Of a DNA stretch of 64,000 nucleotides, positions 22,540 to 34,700 are shown in pieces (within the stretch, counting starts at the first letter, position 1; every line of letters starts with the position of its first letter). This DNA is from Nymphaea colorata (lineage: Eukaryota > Streptophyta > Magnoliopsida > Nymphaeales > Nymphaeaceae): the NCBI RefSeq assembly GCF_008831285.2, contig NC_045149.1:14406629-14470628 (forward strand). The letters run 5' to 3'. The notes below the pieces were generated by a model that was not told where the DNA came from, searched no databases, and saw only the letters and a program-made list of their open reading frames with translations. A program made the translations under genes and the position numbers.

Positions 22540-24480
22540 TGGGTAAAATGAATGGAAGAATAGATATAAAATTAATTAAGAATAAAAATTTTATGTAGCT
22601 TACCCTTTTTTTTTCTAGTTTTCAAACTCACAATGAAGAAAACAAATCAGATCAATGGGGGAGTTGGTAAATGAGCTTGAACTAGTTGAGCTCTACTCCT
22701 CGTGCGCAGCCCGAGAACTTGTCCTCATATATTCTAATACAAACAACAAGCGCCCAGATGTTCTCTACCTTATTTTTGGAGCAATAAAAATTCAAGGCTG
22801 CCTCATGGTCTGATCTCTAGTTGTAAGAACCGCTTTCTGAATCGAGTCGACAATGTATGCTGCCAATTTAGTGAGCCGGCCAATTCAATAATGTAAATGA
22901 TTACATGCAAATCTCCAAAAAAAAAGGAAAAATAAATGGAAGAATATAAAAAATAATTAAGAACACAAATATTTTTATATCTATTGAGAAATGCATAAGG
23001 AAACAGCAGGTCGAGTTGACGTACCACTGAATGGAAGCATTTATTGGAAATGATTTCTCAGCCCAATCCAGCCGATTCCTGTAATATCAATCACCTGATG
23101 CATATAGCTCAGTTGTAAAAGTCCAGTAAGCCAGCGTCAACTAAATGCAGTGTACTCAAGTTCCATCAGGCCGTTTAAGAAGAAACAAAAAAAGGACCAA
23201 TTTGAAACCTGGCAAAAAGAGAACATGACATTGGAAATATGTTGTTATGGTAAGAGCTGCCAAGCAAGGCGGTGATGTGGAAATAAGAAGACCTACGAGT
23301 TAGAAAAAGTCCCATTGGCACAGATTTTGGAAATAACAAACGATATCGCTTGAATCTTCCAACAATTTGAATGAAACAAAAGATGGGAAGAAGCGAACCT
23401 ACAAAAGGGCGTTGCTAATTGTTCATGATCATAAGATTGCATGGCACCGATAGTAGTATTAGAATCGATGTACATCAACTACTTCCTATCCTCTTTTGAA
23501 CCAACAGATGTTCAAGCAATCATAGTCTGATTGCGAGATAAAAATCAGCAGCCCTATGTTCCGGCAAACTTGCATTGAAATCGAATGCATGAAGTTGGCC
23601 TAGCGAGACCATTTGCCAAGGGATATTAACCAGTTTTATCATTCAATAATTTTGGAATAAAACTTATTTTCTTGGTGAGTAGGAGAGACCACTGCAAAGA
23701 GCAGTTACCCAAACCCGACCCACCTCAAACCCATATCTAGGCACTGTACCTGGCCTGTCAGGCCCCAGACATGTTGAGCCGGGTAGTACAGCCCAACAAC
23801 CTAACGGGCAAGGACCAAGCATTATAGTCAACCCATCAGCATCCTGGTAGGCCCAATAATTTTTTGCATTTAAAAAAAAAAAATACAGCTAAAAACTTGA
23901 AAAGAAGGTTTGCTTCGTTCTCTCTTGCATGGATAAATTTAGCTTATTATAGTGGAATTGGCTAAAGGTTATGAAATTGAACCTGACCATGTACTTGGAT
24001 TTGAATTCTGATTCGAATACGTATGAGAAAAATTCATACCCAAAATTTTCATCCCAAATCAGATTTCAAAATCTAAATTCAGTCCGAGTCTGATTTTTAT
24101 ATAAGTCTGTATCCAAAACAGAATTTTGAACCCAATCCAAAGGATTTTCAAAATGTAAGAGCATTGAATGTAGGACTGTTTTTTAAAACTAAATTTGACC
24201 TAAATCTGAATTTGAATCTGATTAGATATTTATGTATATGTAAATCTGAATCCGATCGAATGTCATTTTTTAAATCTGAATGTGGTCTAACTTCCTAATT
24301 AAATATTATTTTTTCCTCATATTTTTTTTAACGAACGGTTTGGGTGGATATCTGATGTAAATTGTAAGACAAAAATACCCTTGAAAATTAGTAGGAAAAA
24401 AAATTTACCCCTCACATGGTATGAATTTAGTGATCAAGCCCTCGGATACACAAAAGCAAAAGGCCTCATTGGGCGTGCAC
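22540..24480 (+). repeat. Large direct duplication, copy 1 (partner at 27530-29830)
   Basis: Many landmarks recur in order: CGCCCAGATGTTC, TGCCTCATGGTCTGAT, GACAATGTATGCTGCCAATT, GCATAAGGAAACAGCAGGTC, CTACAAAAGG, CTTCCTATCCTCTTTTGAAC or a close variant, ACTTATTTTCTTGGTGAG, then a run rich in TCTGAATTTGAATCTGAT. Copy 2 contains about 350 bp of extra sequence with a CT/AT microsatellite (28170-28526). No protein frame is conserved between the copies. Confidence 0.88.
23030..23610 (+). repeat. Receptor-kinase upstream-type block, copy P1
   Basis: It contains GAATGGAAGCATTTATTGGAA, a CCAGCCGATTC segment, GGCAAAAAGAGAAC, GTGGAAATAAGAAGACC, CTACAAAAGG and GATGTACATCAAC. The same elements stand upstream of the receptor kinase at 31750 (block at 31100-31345) and in blocks at 28060-29080, 30040-30260, 36885-37260 and 38030-38220. 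No kinase gene follows this copy. A promoter or 5' leader origin is inferred from the position upstream of the gene at 31750. Confidence 0.6.
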
Positions 24481-24589
24481 GGCAAAGCCAGTAGTGGGCT
24501 GACAGGGAGACCTGAATTTGGAAGTTTAGACTTTAGAGGTCATGTAGGTATGGTCATGTCATTGATATTGCTGGTAGAAATCAATAAAT

Positions 24590-25075
24590 AGCATTCTCAC
24601 TCATTTTGTTGTCCAATTGGTTGCCAAATGTCTTTACCAAATAAAAAGCTCATCAAAAATTTCATTGACCATCTGAGATAGTGTAGTGGACCTATGATCC
24701 ACTAGAGAGCCAAAGTTCCTACTCAATCTGTTGTCTCTCTTGGGCCTGAAGTGTACTATCACCCCTGCTTCAATTTGATACCTCTAACACTCAAAATAAA
24801 CATAGTTGACATTGTCTTCCTGCATATATAAAAAACAATAGCAAAGTTAGAATAATTATTCAAACTAAAGCTCACCAAACATCATAGTGCTTAAGACAAT
24901 CACTTCTTCCATTTAAGTGTTAAAAAAAGCAGAATAAATGCACCAAAAATATAAGATACAATTTGTACAACCAAAACCCTCATTCAGTGGGTTGCACACA
25001 TGAACATGAACATGTAGATAGACATTTATATGCATGGATAGAACAAGAAAAAAGACAGCATGTAGCGTGCGAGTT
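24590..25075 (+). repeat. Dispersed repeat, copy 2 (partner at 20850-21395)
   Basis: It has the same ordered landmarks as copy 1, from AGCATTCTCACTCATTTTGT to a GAACAAGAAAAAAGACxG end, with scattered substitutions and indels. Function unknown. Confidence 0.85.
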
Positions 25076-25384
25076 AGGAAAAGGAAAGTTGATGCGTATA
25101 CATATGCAGATTTCGTAGCTTGTGAGCTTTATTGTTTAGACACCTAGTAGTTGAGCGATTAAACTATAATAAATGCAGAAAAGTTCATCCTAATAAAAGA
25201 AGGTCCAAACTTTGACAACTTATGGTATTTGGTAATCCGTGGACAAGAATTTTGGAAGTGGAATGGAGGGAGGAAGGGTGTTCGAAAGGGGTGGACATTC
25301 TCGCGTTTCTGCTTACATTGCTAATGATCTGATAAAGTCCATGGAGAGCAGTTGCAAACCCTAGGTTCCCTTTCTTAGGGAGGG

Positions 25385-26432
25385 ATGCTTTCCATGTAAG
25401 GGTTCATAATGAGGACGAACTCAGGGTAGTTTTTAGAAGGGGAGAATGGAAACTGGGTGGAAGAGTGATGGTTGCCAGCAGATGGGACCCAAGATGCTCC
25501 GTATCCATATGGGAGTGCCAATCTGGATTAGGGTTCCTAATTTGCCAGTATTTTTATGGAATCGATGCACTTTCCAAGCTATTGCCAGAGCGTTATTGGG
25601 AGAACCGATGGAAGATGACATCCATACTCAATCGATGTCAACAATGGGGCTAGCAGAATTTGAGTGCAGGTAGCTTGGATTTCAGTCCAAAATCCGAGGT
25701 TGAATTGGAATTGGAAGAGGGAGAAATTGTTCTTCAAGAAATCAACTATGTTAGTAATATTAAATTTCCCTCCCATTGCAAAGTGAATATATACTCATAT
25801 GACAGGTCGGTGTAGAGCTGATCAATTGGTGGTTTCTTCTCAAGAGGGTGTGGCAAAGAAAGTTGGGTGGAAGGAAGTGAAGATCTATCATTATGTCAGG
25901 AGAGCTAAGGAGTGGCCGGGAGGGAATCAGGAAAAAATTTTGGGAAAAAATGAGGAGTTAATAAAGGAGAGACCCAGATCAAAAGGAGAACCAGAATTGG
26001 GGGGTAACAAGTTTCGGTTTCTCCATAGGCAGATGGAAGTTGAAAGGAAGGTTAGATCCAGAAAGATTGGAATGCAGAGATTGATTTACAGGAGACCAGC
26101 AATTGCAGAGTAACTTAAAGACCAACTAGCTGGTGAGTGACAAGAAGATAGAGCAGGAGATGGAGAATCAATTGATAACAAAAAGAATCGAAGGGGAGAA
26201 CCATGAGTCCTCATCAGGTTTGATTCTTTCTCCTCTAATAAAAAATAAATTTCAGGATTCTTGTTGTTTGGATGGAATTAAAACTAGCAAAGAAATGACT
26301 GGTTTGGAGAGTGAGGTTATGGTGAACGACTCACCACCCGGTTTGTCAGTGAGAGAAAATGGAAGAACAGCTGGTAAGAAAGGGAAGACGATTGATGATG
26401 CTTCCACATGGGGGAACATGATTCCAGAGTAA
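25385..26432 (+). pseudogene. DUF4283-type transposon ORF, degenerate
   Basis: In one frame 25385-25525 reads AFHVRVHNEDELRVVFRRGE then WKLGGRVMVASRWDP. After a frame change near 25525 it continues VPIWIRVPNLPVFLW then a RCTFQAIARALLGEPM segment. Both match the plant DUF4283 domain, whose hallmarks are a GRxxxxxxWDP stretch and VxIWIRLPxLPxxxW. The domain is found in L1-type LINE ORF1 and related retroelement proteins, before a CCHC zinc knuckle. No knuckle is visible here. Downstream frames at 25799-26113 and 26133-26432 are rich in Lys and Glu, as expected of the low-complexity linker of such proteins, but this is only suggestive. No reverse transcriptase follows, so it is a 5'-piece relic. 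Confidence 0.72.
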
Positions 26433-26693
26433 TGTGGATAGAGCTGAGGCAGGAAAAGGGGAAACATAGTCCACTACACAAAGTATATCCTATGATGACA
26501 CTTTATTACGGACACATTCAGCACTCTATGTGTCCGGTGCAGCCCTTCATTGCGAACAACCACAACGCCTTTCCATTACAATCAATAACACCTTGTCAAA
26601 AGTGACTCTTGCCTTTAAAATGTTAGTGTCTATTTTATGCCTGTGTTTAAAATCTGATAGTAGTAAAGGCATGAGAAGTAGCACAGAGTGGTG
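26433..26693. other. Intergenic, nothing recognised
   Basis: A short stretch between the DUF4283 relic and the hAT-type element. A CACTACAC motif at about 26471 has no matching inverted end. Confidence 0.5.
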
Positions 26694-26701
26694 ATTGAAG
26701 C

Positions 26702-27375
26702 TAGGGCTGCAGACGAGCCGAGACGAGCTCGAGCTCAGCTCGACTCATGTTTAGTCAGCTCGAGCTCGACACGATCTTGACATCTTCAGCTCGAGCTCAA
26801 CTCGAGTGACTGCCTTCGAGCTCGAGCTTGACTCGAGCGGCTCGTTTAAACTCGGTAATGCCTTCCTTTTTTTGCTGCAACTGAGGGCTATGCATGGGTG
26901 AAAGTGTCACTGATGACGTGGGGGAGAAGGAAAGGCAGCATGTTGAGAAAAGAGAAAAAGGCAGGAAATGACGAGATAGGGAGGAGTAAAGGCAGCGTGT
27001 TGGGAAAAGAGAAAAAGGGAAGGAAAAACGAACATGAGTCGTGAGGAAAGAGAAAAGTGGCTGAAAGGGTGAAGAGAGGGAAAAAAAGGGAGGGAAAATT
27101 AGAAAATTTAAAACAAAAATAAAAGATTAAGCTGCGTGTGGGTGAAAGAAAAAAAAAGTGGGAAAATTAAAAACACAAAATAAAAAATGAGATTAAAATC
27201 GAGTGGAGTCGAGTTCGACTAACCCGAACTTGACTCATTAACATACTCGAGTTTATATTTAAGCTCGAGCTTGACTCGTATAAAAAACGAGTCGAGCTCG
27301 AGTCGAGCTCGAGTCGAGTTTACTCGAGCGAGTTCGAGTCGAGCCCGAGTTGCCTCGACTCATTGTGCAGCCCTA
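26702..27375. mobile_element. hAT-type non-autonomous DNA element (674 bp)
   Basis: The ends are perfect 10-bp inverted repeats, TAGGGCTGCA and TGCAGCCCTA. They are flanked by an 8-bp target-site duplication with one mismatch (ATTGAAGC at 26694-26701, ATTGAAGG at 27376-27383). An 8-bp duplication and TAGGG ends are typical of the hAT superfamily. The subterminal regions (about 26715-26860 and 27200-27350) are packed with GAGCTCGAG and CTCGAGT motifs in both orientations, and the middle is a purine-rich GGGAAAAAGAGAAAAAGG-like stretch. No transposase is present, so it would need one in trans. Confidence 0.88.
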
Positions 27376-27450
27376 ATTGAAGGAGTGACGGTCGAAAAAG
27401 AGGGCAGCAAATGAAGGAGTGACGGCCGAAAAAAGGGGGCAGCAAAAGAA
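27376..27450 (+). repeat. Short ~34-bp tandem duplication
   Basis: TGAAGGAGTGACGGTCGAAA and its close copy TGAAGGAGTGACGGCCGAAA occur 34 bp apart, each followed by a GGGCAGCAAA end, directly beside the hAT-type element. Confidence 0.75.
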
Positions 27451-27529
27451 GCTCTGCACTCTGGTTCTCAATGCACAGAATGAAATACATATAAAAATAT
27501 ACGTTATATATATATATTTTTGTCAATTT

Positions 27530-28393
27530 TTGGAAAAATGAATGTTAGAATTTATATAAAAATTAATTATGAATACAAATTTTATCTATCTTACCCCTTT
27601 TTTTTGTAATTTATGAACTTACAGTGAGAAATCAGATCAAATGTAGAGTTGGTAAATGAGCTTGAACCAGTCAAGCTCGGTACAGCTCTTCTCGAGCTTG
27701 AACCAACAACATATGAGCCGACTTGAGCTCAACTCCTCATGCGCAACCCGATAACTAGTCCCCATATATTCTAATAAAAACAACATACGCCCAGATGTTC
27801 CCTACCTTATTTTTGAAGCAATCTGACATTCAAGACTGCCTCATGGTCTGATGGCTGTGTTGTAAGAACCGGTTTTGAATCGAGTGGACAATGTATGCTG
27901 CCAATTTGGTGAACTGGCCAATTCAAAAATGTAAATGATTTAGATGCAAATCAGCAAAAAAAAAACCATTTTATGGAAAAATGAACGGAAGAATACAAAA
28001 ACTAATTAAGAATAAAAATATTTTTATATCTATTAAGAAATGCATAAGGAAACAGCAGGTCGAGTTGACCACCGAATGGAAGCATTTATTGGAAGTAATT
28101 TCTCGGTTCAATCCAGCCGATTCCGGTAACATCAATCACCTGATCATTGGTAATGTATATAGCTCAGTTGTACTCAAGTTCCATCAGGCCATTTAAGAAG
28201 AAGAAGAAAAAAAGATAGGGTAGAAATCAATTTGGTGTAAATGATTTTGACTGTTTTTGGTCTCTCTTCAATAATGCTCTCATAGAAAGACAGAGAAAGG
28301 GAGGTGGGAGTGTATAGGAGGCGCACAAGAGGAGGTGAGATGAAATAAAGAGAGTGATAGGTTTTACCAGTTCTAGCGGGTTGTCTTCTCTCA

Positions 28394-28451
<58 letters not shown>

Positions 28452-29830
28452 TTGAAATAGCCAATAGATGACTTTCTTTTATTTTGTATCACTAAAAACA
28501 TTGCAAAAAATGCATTGATGATAGTGTACTCAAGTTCCTTCCATCAGGCCGTTTAAGAAGAAACAAAAAAAGGATAGAGTAGAAACTTGGCAAAAAGAGA
28601 ACGTTATATTGGAAATATATTGTTATGGTAAGGGCTGCAAGAAAATACTTGTAATCTTCCGTGCCAAACAAGGTAGTCATGTGGAAATAAGTAGACCTTT
28701 GAATTTTTAAAGGTCCCATTGATGTTACAGCTAACGCAGAGGCAGTGAGTGTAGAAATAACAAACGATATCGCTTTCTTATAAAGAGCAGTAGACTTGAG
28801 TCTTCCAACCATTTGAATTAAACAAAAAATGAATGAGAAATTTCCTTGAAGAAGAGAATCTACAAAAGGATGTTGCTAATTGTTCATGACCATGAGATTG
28901 CATGGCACGTCAATCAAACGATAGTAGTATGTAGAATCGATGTACATCAACCGTTTCCTATCCTCTTTTGAACCAACAAATGTTCTAGCCATCATTGTCT
29001 GATGAAGAGAAAAAAATCAACAGCCATATTTCCCAGCAAACTTGCATCAAAATCAAATGCATGAAGGCCTAGCGAGACCATTTGTCAGGGGATATTAACC
29101 AGTTTCATCATTCAATAATTTCGGAATAAAACTTATTTTCTTGGTGAGCAGGAGAGACCCACTGCAAAGAGCGGTTACCCAAACCCGACCCACCTCAAAC
29201 CCATGTCTAGGCACTGTAGCTGGCTTGACAGGCCCAGACATGATGAGCTGGGTAGAGCCCAACAACCTAACGGGCAAGGACCGGTAGGCCCGACAATTTT
29301 TTGCATTTAAAAAATTAAATACAATTTTAAAAATGAAAAGAAGATTTGTTTTGTTCTCTCTGGCATGGAAATTTAGCTTATTCTAGTTGAATTTGCTAAA
29401 GGTTATGAAATTGAACCAGGCGATGTCCTCGGATTTGAATTCAGATTCAAATACCAATGAGAAAAATTCATATTCAAATTTTTCATCCCAAATCAGATTT
29501 CAAAATCTCAATCCAGTCTGAATTTGATTTTTATATAGGTCTGTATCTGAAACAGAATTTGGAACCCAATCCAAACGATTTTTAAAATGCAAGAGCATTG
29601 ATTGTAGGATTGTTATTTGAAACTAAATTTGACCCAAGTCTGAATTTGAATCTGATCAGATATTTATGTATATACGAATCTGAATCTGATCGAATGTCAT
29701 TTTTTAAATCTGAATATGGTCTAATTTCTTAATTAAATATTATTTTTTTGCTCATCTGTTTTTTTTTGAACCGTTTGGGTGGATATCTGATTTAACATCA
29801 AGCGGAGCAAAAGGCCTCATTGGGAGTGCA
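27530..29830 (+). repeat. Large direct duplication, copy 2 (partner at 22540-24480)
   Basis: The order of landmarks matches copy 1. The copy also holds about 350 bp of inserted or duplicated sequence at 28170-28526: TACTCAAGTTCC...CATCAGGCC occurs on both sides of it, and it contains a CT run followed by an AT run (28396-28449). Coordinates of the outer ends are approximate. Confidence 0.88.
28060..29080 (+). repeat. Receptor-kinase upstream-type block, copy P2
   Basis: It contains GAATGGAAGCATTTATTGGAA, GGCAAAAAGAGAAC, GTGGAAATAAGTAGACC, a CAGTAGACTTGAGTCTTCCA stretch, AGAGAATCTACAAAAGGA and GATGTACATCAACCGTTTCC. The last three recur at 31120-31280 just before the receptor kinase at 31750. 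No coding sequence follows. Confidence 0.65.
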
Positions 29831-30039
29831 GGGCAAAGCCAATACTGGGCAATTATTGTAAGCTTACCTGTTGGTAATTAAAAAAACAAATCAATTTGGC
29901 ATGTGTAAAAAATTTTCAATAACAAATGGCTTATGTGATTTATGTGCAAATAAAAAAAAATCAATTTTTCAGAAAAACGAATTGAGGAATGTAAAAATTA
30001 ATTAAGAATAGAAAACTCGTTCACTGTACCCAACTTTGA

Positions 30040-30260
30040 TCATGCCGTTTAAAAAGAAAAATGAAGTCGAAATGTGACAAAAAGAGAACAAGATATTGGA
30101 AATATATTTGTTGCTACGGTGAGGGCTGCTAAGAAAGAGACTCATTGATGTGATCTTCCATGCCAAGCAAGGTGCTTGATGTGGAAATAAGAACACCTTC
30201 CAATAGGAAAAGTCCATTGATGTGATCTTAAGGAAATTGTCTCCATGTTCCACTTTACAT
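30040..30260 (+). repeat. Receptor-kinase upstream-type block, copy P3 (partial)
   Basis: CATGCCGTTTAAAAAGAAAA, GACAAAAAGAGAAC, ATATTGGAAATATAT and GATGTGGAAATAAGA are shared with copies P1 and P2. Only the distal part of the block is present. The sequence after 30260 is unrelated. Confidence 0.6.
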
Positions 30261-30499
30261 TGACATTATTTAGGTTTGAGTAGCTAAGTCTTGCCCCATT
30301 GACCACACAAATGTTCGGTGCTTAGTTCTTATGAGTGCCATCCGGCCAAACATCATTCTTTGGGGTGCCAGCTGTTGGCTTGTTGGCTGCCTGTCTGGCG
30401 TGTGAGACTGGGTTAAGTTGGGGTCAAGCTCAATCATTTTCTTGACCTTCAAGTCAAGTTTCACTGTAGTCTCCCTGACTCACGAGTCGTTATTTACCA

Positions 30500-30800
30500 C
30501 TCGAGTTTATGGCTGCACAAATGAGTCGAGCCAGCTTAAAAACCACTCATAAACTTGAGCTCGAGTTCAAGTGTATACTAAAAATGTTAAGCCAGTTGAG
30601 TTTGAGTTGTAAGAACTCGAGTTAGCTCAATTATAAATGAATGAGTTAAAAAAAAAAGAAACATTCTTCACATAAATGAGTTAAATGAGTTGAGTTTGAG
30701 CTCGATGTTGTATTGTTGAGTTCAGCTCAAGCTTGTTTTATTGAGCTCAACTCGAGTTTTCTGAGTCAACTCAAGCTTGAGCTAGCCCTACTCTGAGCTC
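30500..30800. repeat. Degenerate CTCGAG-rich element
   Basis: It begins near ATGGCTGCACAAATGAGTCG and ends near GAGCTAGCCCTA, so it resembles a worn copy of the hAT-type element at 26702-27375. Inside are many GAGCTC / CTCGAG / TTGAGCTC motifs. No target-site duplication could be recognised. Confidence 0.5.
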
Positions 30801-31099
30801 ATCTCCTCATGTGCAACCTTATTCAAGACCCAATACCAATTGGTCAATTAAAAAACCATTCACCAACGTACATAATGGTGAAGCTAATATTTTTTTTTAG
30901 ATTCAAAATTTACTTTAATATTTTAAAAAGCATTTAATAAAATTCTCATCAAATAATAACATTTATTTTTTAAAACTCCCGCTGATCCATTTCTGCCTAT
31001 TTACTGTTTTTCTTATTTAAAAAATTAAATCAGAAAAGTTTTAAAAAAATTTAAAAATTATAATTTTTTTAACATAGGGTAATCTCAGTGTAATATGGT

Positions 31100-31345
31100 T
31101 GACAACCTTTGCGATTGATTGACGGCAGTAGACTTGACTCTTCCAAACAAATTGAATTAAACAAAAAAGGTGAATTTGTCTAGAAGAGAATCTATAAAAG
31201 GACCTTAATTGATAGCTCTTCATGGTGATAACATTGCTAGGTACGCCGAGTACGTAGAATCCATTTATATCAACCATTTCCTATCCTATTTTGACCAATA
31301 GACGTTCAAGGCAGCTACCCATCATAGTCTCATTGGGACATTGTA
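31100..31345 (+). promoter_or_regulatory. Probable promoter and leader of the receptor kinase at 31750
   Basis: A TATA-like TCTATAAAAGG lies at 31191-31201 within a block shared with P1 and P2 (CAGTAGACTTGACTCTTCCA, AGAGAATCTATAAAAGGA, a TATCAACCATTTCCTATCCT stretch). A second, weaker echo (AGAGAATCTATACATAAATT) lies at 31711-31730, only 20 bp before the ATG at 31750. Which one is the working promoter cannot be told. The role is inferred from position and from conservation between copies. Confidence 0.45.
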
Positions 31346-31749
31346 CAGATCAGCTACAAGTGGACGATTCTTAATTTCATTGGTATATTTATCTTATTTT
31401 CTCTTAATTATTAAGTTTTTTCATTTTTTTGAAATTTACTATATTTTGCCCTTTTTTTCAAGCTCACCGTATTATATGATAGAAAAACCTCACCATTTAA
31501 AAAGTGGAAATTGTATCTGCAAATTTGATTTGTGATTGAATAGGGTTGAGAAGTAGTAAAGGGAAATCAGACTTATGGGATAAGAAGAATTTCTCATTGA
31601 TGTAACCATCAGTGGTGCCGCATGATTTGGAAATGTGAAGTAATGTGCTCCAAAGTTGTAGACCTGAGACTTCTACAAATTGAAAAAGAAAATGACAAAA
31701 ATTTCTAGGAGAGAATCTATACATAAATTGAAGACCTTGATTCCTGTTC

Positions 31750-34700
31750 ATGCATCTTCTGCATAGAAGGCCACCGGTTGGTCACCTCAGCTTCTCATCT
31801 TTCTTTACTGTCTCTCCTCCTTAATCTCGGTTGTGGTTCTCGGCCAAAGGGAGTTGTCCTCAGCCCCAGTTTCTTTCAGCAACGTGACTGATCAATTCAC
31901 ATTCCTGTGTTTCAAATCCCTCGTCACTCAAGACCCTTATAACGTGTTATGAAATTGGAATTCCAACATCTCTTTCTGCGACTGGAATGGAGTTTCATGC
32001 AGTCGTGGTTCACAAAGGGTAGTTGCTCTGAACCTCTCCGAAAAGGCACTTGAAGGTACTCTCTCCCCATACATCAGCAATCTCTCCTTCTTACAAGTTC
32101 TTGATCTCTCGAATGACAATTTCCATGGTCACCTTCTCGTTGATTTTAGTCGCCTTTCTCTGCTAGAAAAATTTTCTATAAATGAAAACAATTTTGAGGG
32201 GTTGATCCCACAAACACTGACCATTGTCGTGGTCTCCAAATACTATTAGCACAAGATAACCAATTCTATGGCAGCATCCCAAAGTTTCTAGGCAGTTTTT
32301 CAGAACTCAATATCCTACACATTCGTTGTAATGGGCTCACTGGCACGATTCCAGTTGCTTTGACTAATCTCACAAAACTGTTGGTGTTTACTATAAGTGA
32401 AAATCAAATACAGGGAAACATTCCTCTAGAGTTCCTAACCCACTTGATAGGCTTTAACGTGGAAATGAACAATCCCACTGGTACATTACCTGACAGCTTG
32501 TTTAACCTATCTGCTCTTCAAATTTTGGATTTCACATACAATCATCTAACAGGGCATCTCCCAAAAGATGCTCGCCGCTTCCTGCCCAATCTTCAACAAC
32601 TGTATATGGGTGTAAACAATTTTGATGGCCCTCTCCCAGCTTCTCTTTCTAATGCTACAAGACTTCAAGTTTTTACTGCTGAAAGAAATAACTTTAGTTG
32701 TCCGATACCATTAGAACTAGGTAGTCTGTCACAACTCACATACCTTGGCCTTTGGGGAAATATGTTGACCAATGTCCCTGATAACCGTGAGCTCTCCATT
32801 CTCACATCCTTCACCAACTGTCGACTGCTAGAGGAAGTTTATCTAAATAAAATTCTTTTGAACGACATTCTTCCTACCTCTGTTGGAAACCTGACGACCA
32901 CCTTGTCGAGACTTTACCTATCCCATTAGCTTTGGCCAACTTGACCAAGTTAATAGGGCTCATTCCACCAAATATAGGATCAATGAACAGGTTACAGGCA
33001 TTAGTTCTTTCTGGCAATGCATTAGAAGGCCTAATCCCACTATCATTCTACCAGTTGGTCCGCATGTTTGCTTTTGTTATTGGATACAACATGCTAATTG
33101 GGTCAATTTTAAGCTCTATAAACAATCTCACTAGTTTGGGATGGCTGGATCTAAGCTCAAACAATTTGTCATCAACACTACCGTCTGGTCTTTGTGAGTT
33201 GAAGGAATTGCAGAAGCTATACTTGCATGACAAGTCCTTCACTGGTCACCTGCCTTTGGGTCTCGGGAATTTTGACATGATGAGCTACATGGATATCTCT
33301 ACAAACAAGCTGAGTGGAGAGTTGCCTGCATCATTATCAAAGCTCCAAATGCTAGAGTATTTGAATCTCTCTCGGAACACATTTAATGGTCACATTCCTG
33401 AACAACTTAATCACATGCTAAACCTTGACATTGTTGACCTTTCCCATAAGAAGCTTTCCGGTGAGATACCAAAATCATTGGAGAAACTTCAACACATCCA
33501 GGTCTGGGACTTGTCCTTCAATCAATTGGAAGGAGAGATTCCAAGTGGTGGAAAGTTTGTAGACCTTTCTGCCAGCTTGTTCCTAGGGAACTATGCACTA
33601 TGCATAGCTCCCAAATTCCATGTGCCAGTATGTTCAGATGGAGTGAAGAAGCACAATAATGTCAACATGCTCAGAGTTGATATTTTTTTAGCAAGTGGGG
33701 GCATTGCACTTGTACTCATTGTTTGGATAATCATTGTTGTCACAAAATATAGAAAGAGGGGGTTTGTTGAAACATGATCAGGAGGTTGAAAGACTTCGTG
33801 GAATTTCCCTCCAAGTGATCACATACAGAATGTTATCTCAAGCGACAAACAATTTCAGGGATGCAAATTTTCAGGGGAGTGGAAGCTTTGGTTTAGTGTA
33901 TAAAGGAATTTTAATGGATGTAACAACGGTGGCTGTTAAGGTTCTAAACTTGTTTTCTGATGGAGCATAAAAAAGTTTTGACATTGAATGCAATGTGATG
34001 TGTCAAATTAGACATCGAAACCTTCTTAGAGTCATCACATCTTGCTCAAGTGCAGATTTCAAGGTTTTAGCCTTCCAATACATGCCCCTTGGGAGCCTAT
34101 AAGTCTGTCTACATTCAGGTGGCCATCACTTGAATCTCTTCCAAAGATTGGATATCATGATTGACATTGCTTGTGCTCTAGAATATCTTCACCATGGTTA
34201 CTGGGAGACTATAGTTCATTGTGATCTAAAGCCAAGTAATGTGCTTCTAGATGAGAACATGACAGCACATCTTGGTGACTTTGACATTGCAAAGATGCTA
34301 CTTGGTCACAAATCTTTAACTTACAAGCACCCTTGGAACCACCGGATACATTGCGCCAGGTACCAACTCTTAGTCCTATCATAAATTCCTGCTTACCATG
34401 GAAGCGAAGTTCTATCAACATCTGTATTCCATAATTTTTGTATGTCAATCTTTAATTTGAGACTACCAACCCGTTGGCAACTGATTACTTGGATGTTATT
34501 ATGAAAAAAGAGAAAAATCATATTAATAAGTGAAATTAATGGGGATGATGACTATGCAATTTTGCATGTGAATATGAGTCTGAATCCAACTATGTTGGTG
34601 AATATTAAACCTAATTATTCACACACATACACTAATGCCAGCAAGTTTCCCTTTTGAGTATGTTTCTTTCTTTAGTAAAATTTCACTGCCACCTTATAAA

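Noticed and set aside
26471-26700. CACTACAC start resembling a CACTA transposon end
   Set aside because: No inverted partner end and no 3-bp duplication could be found.
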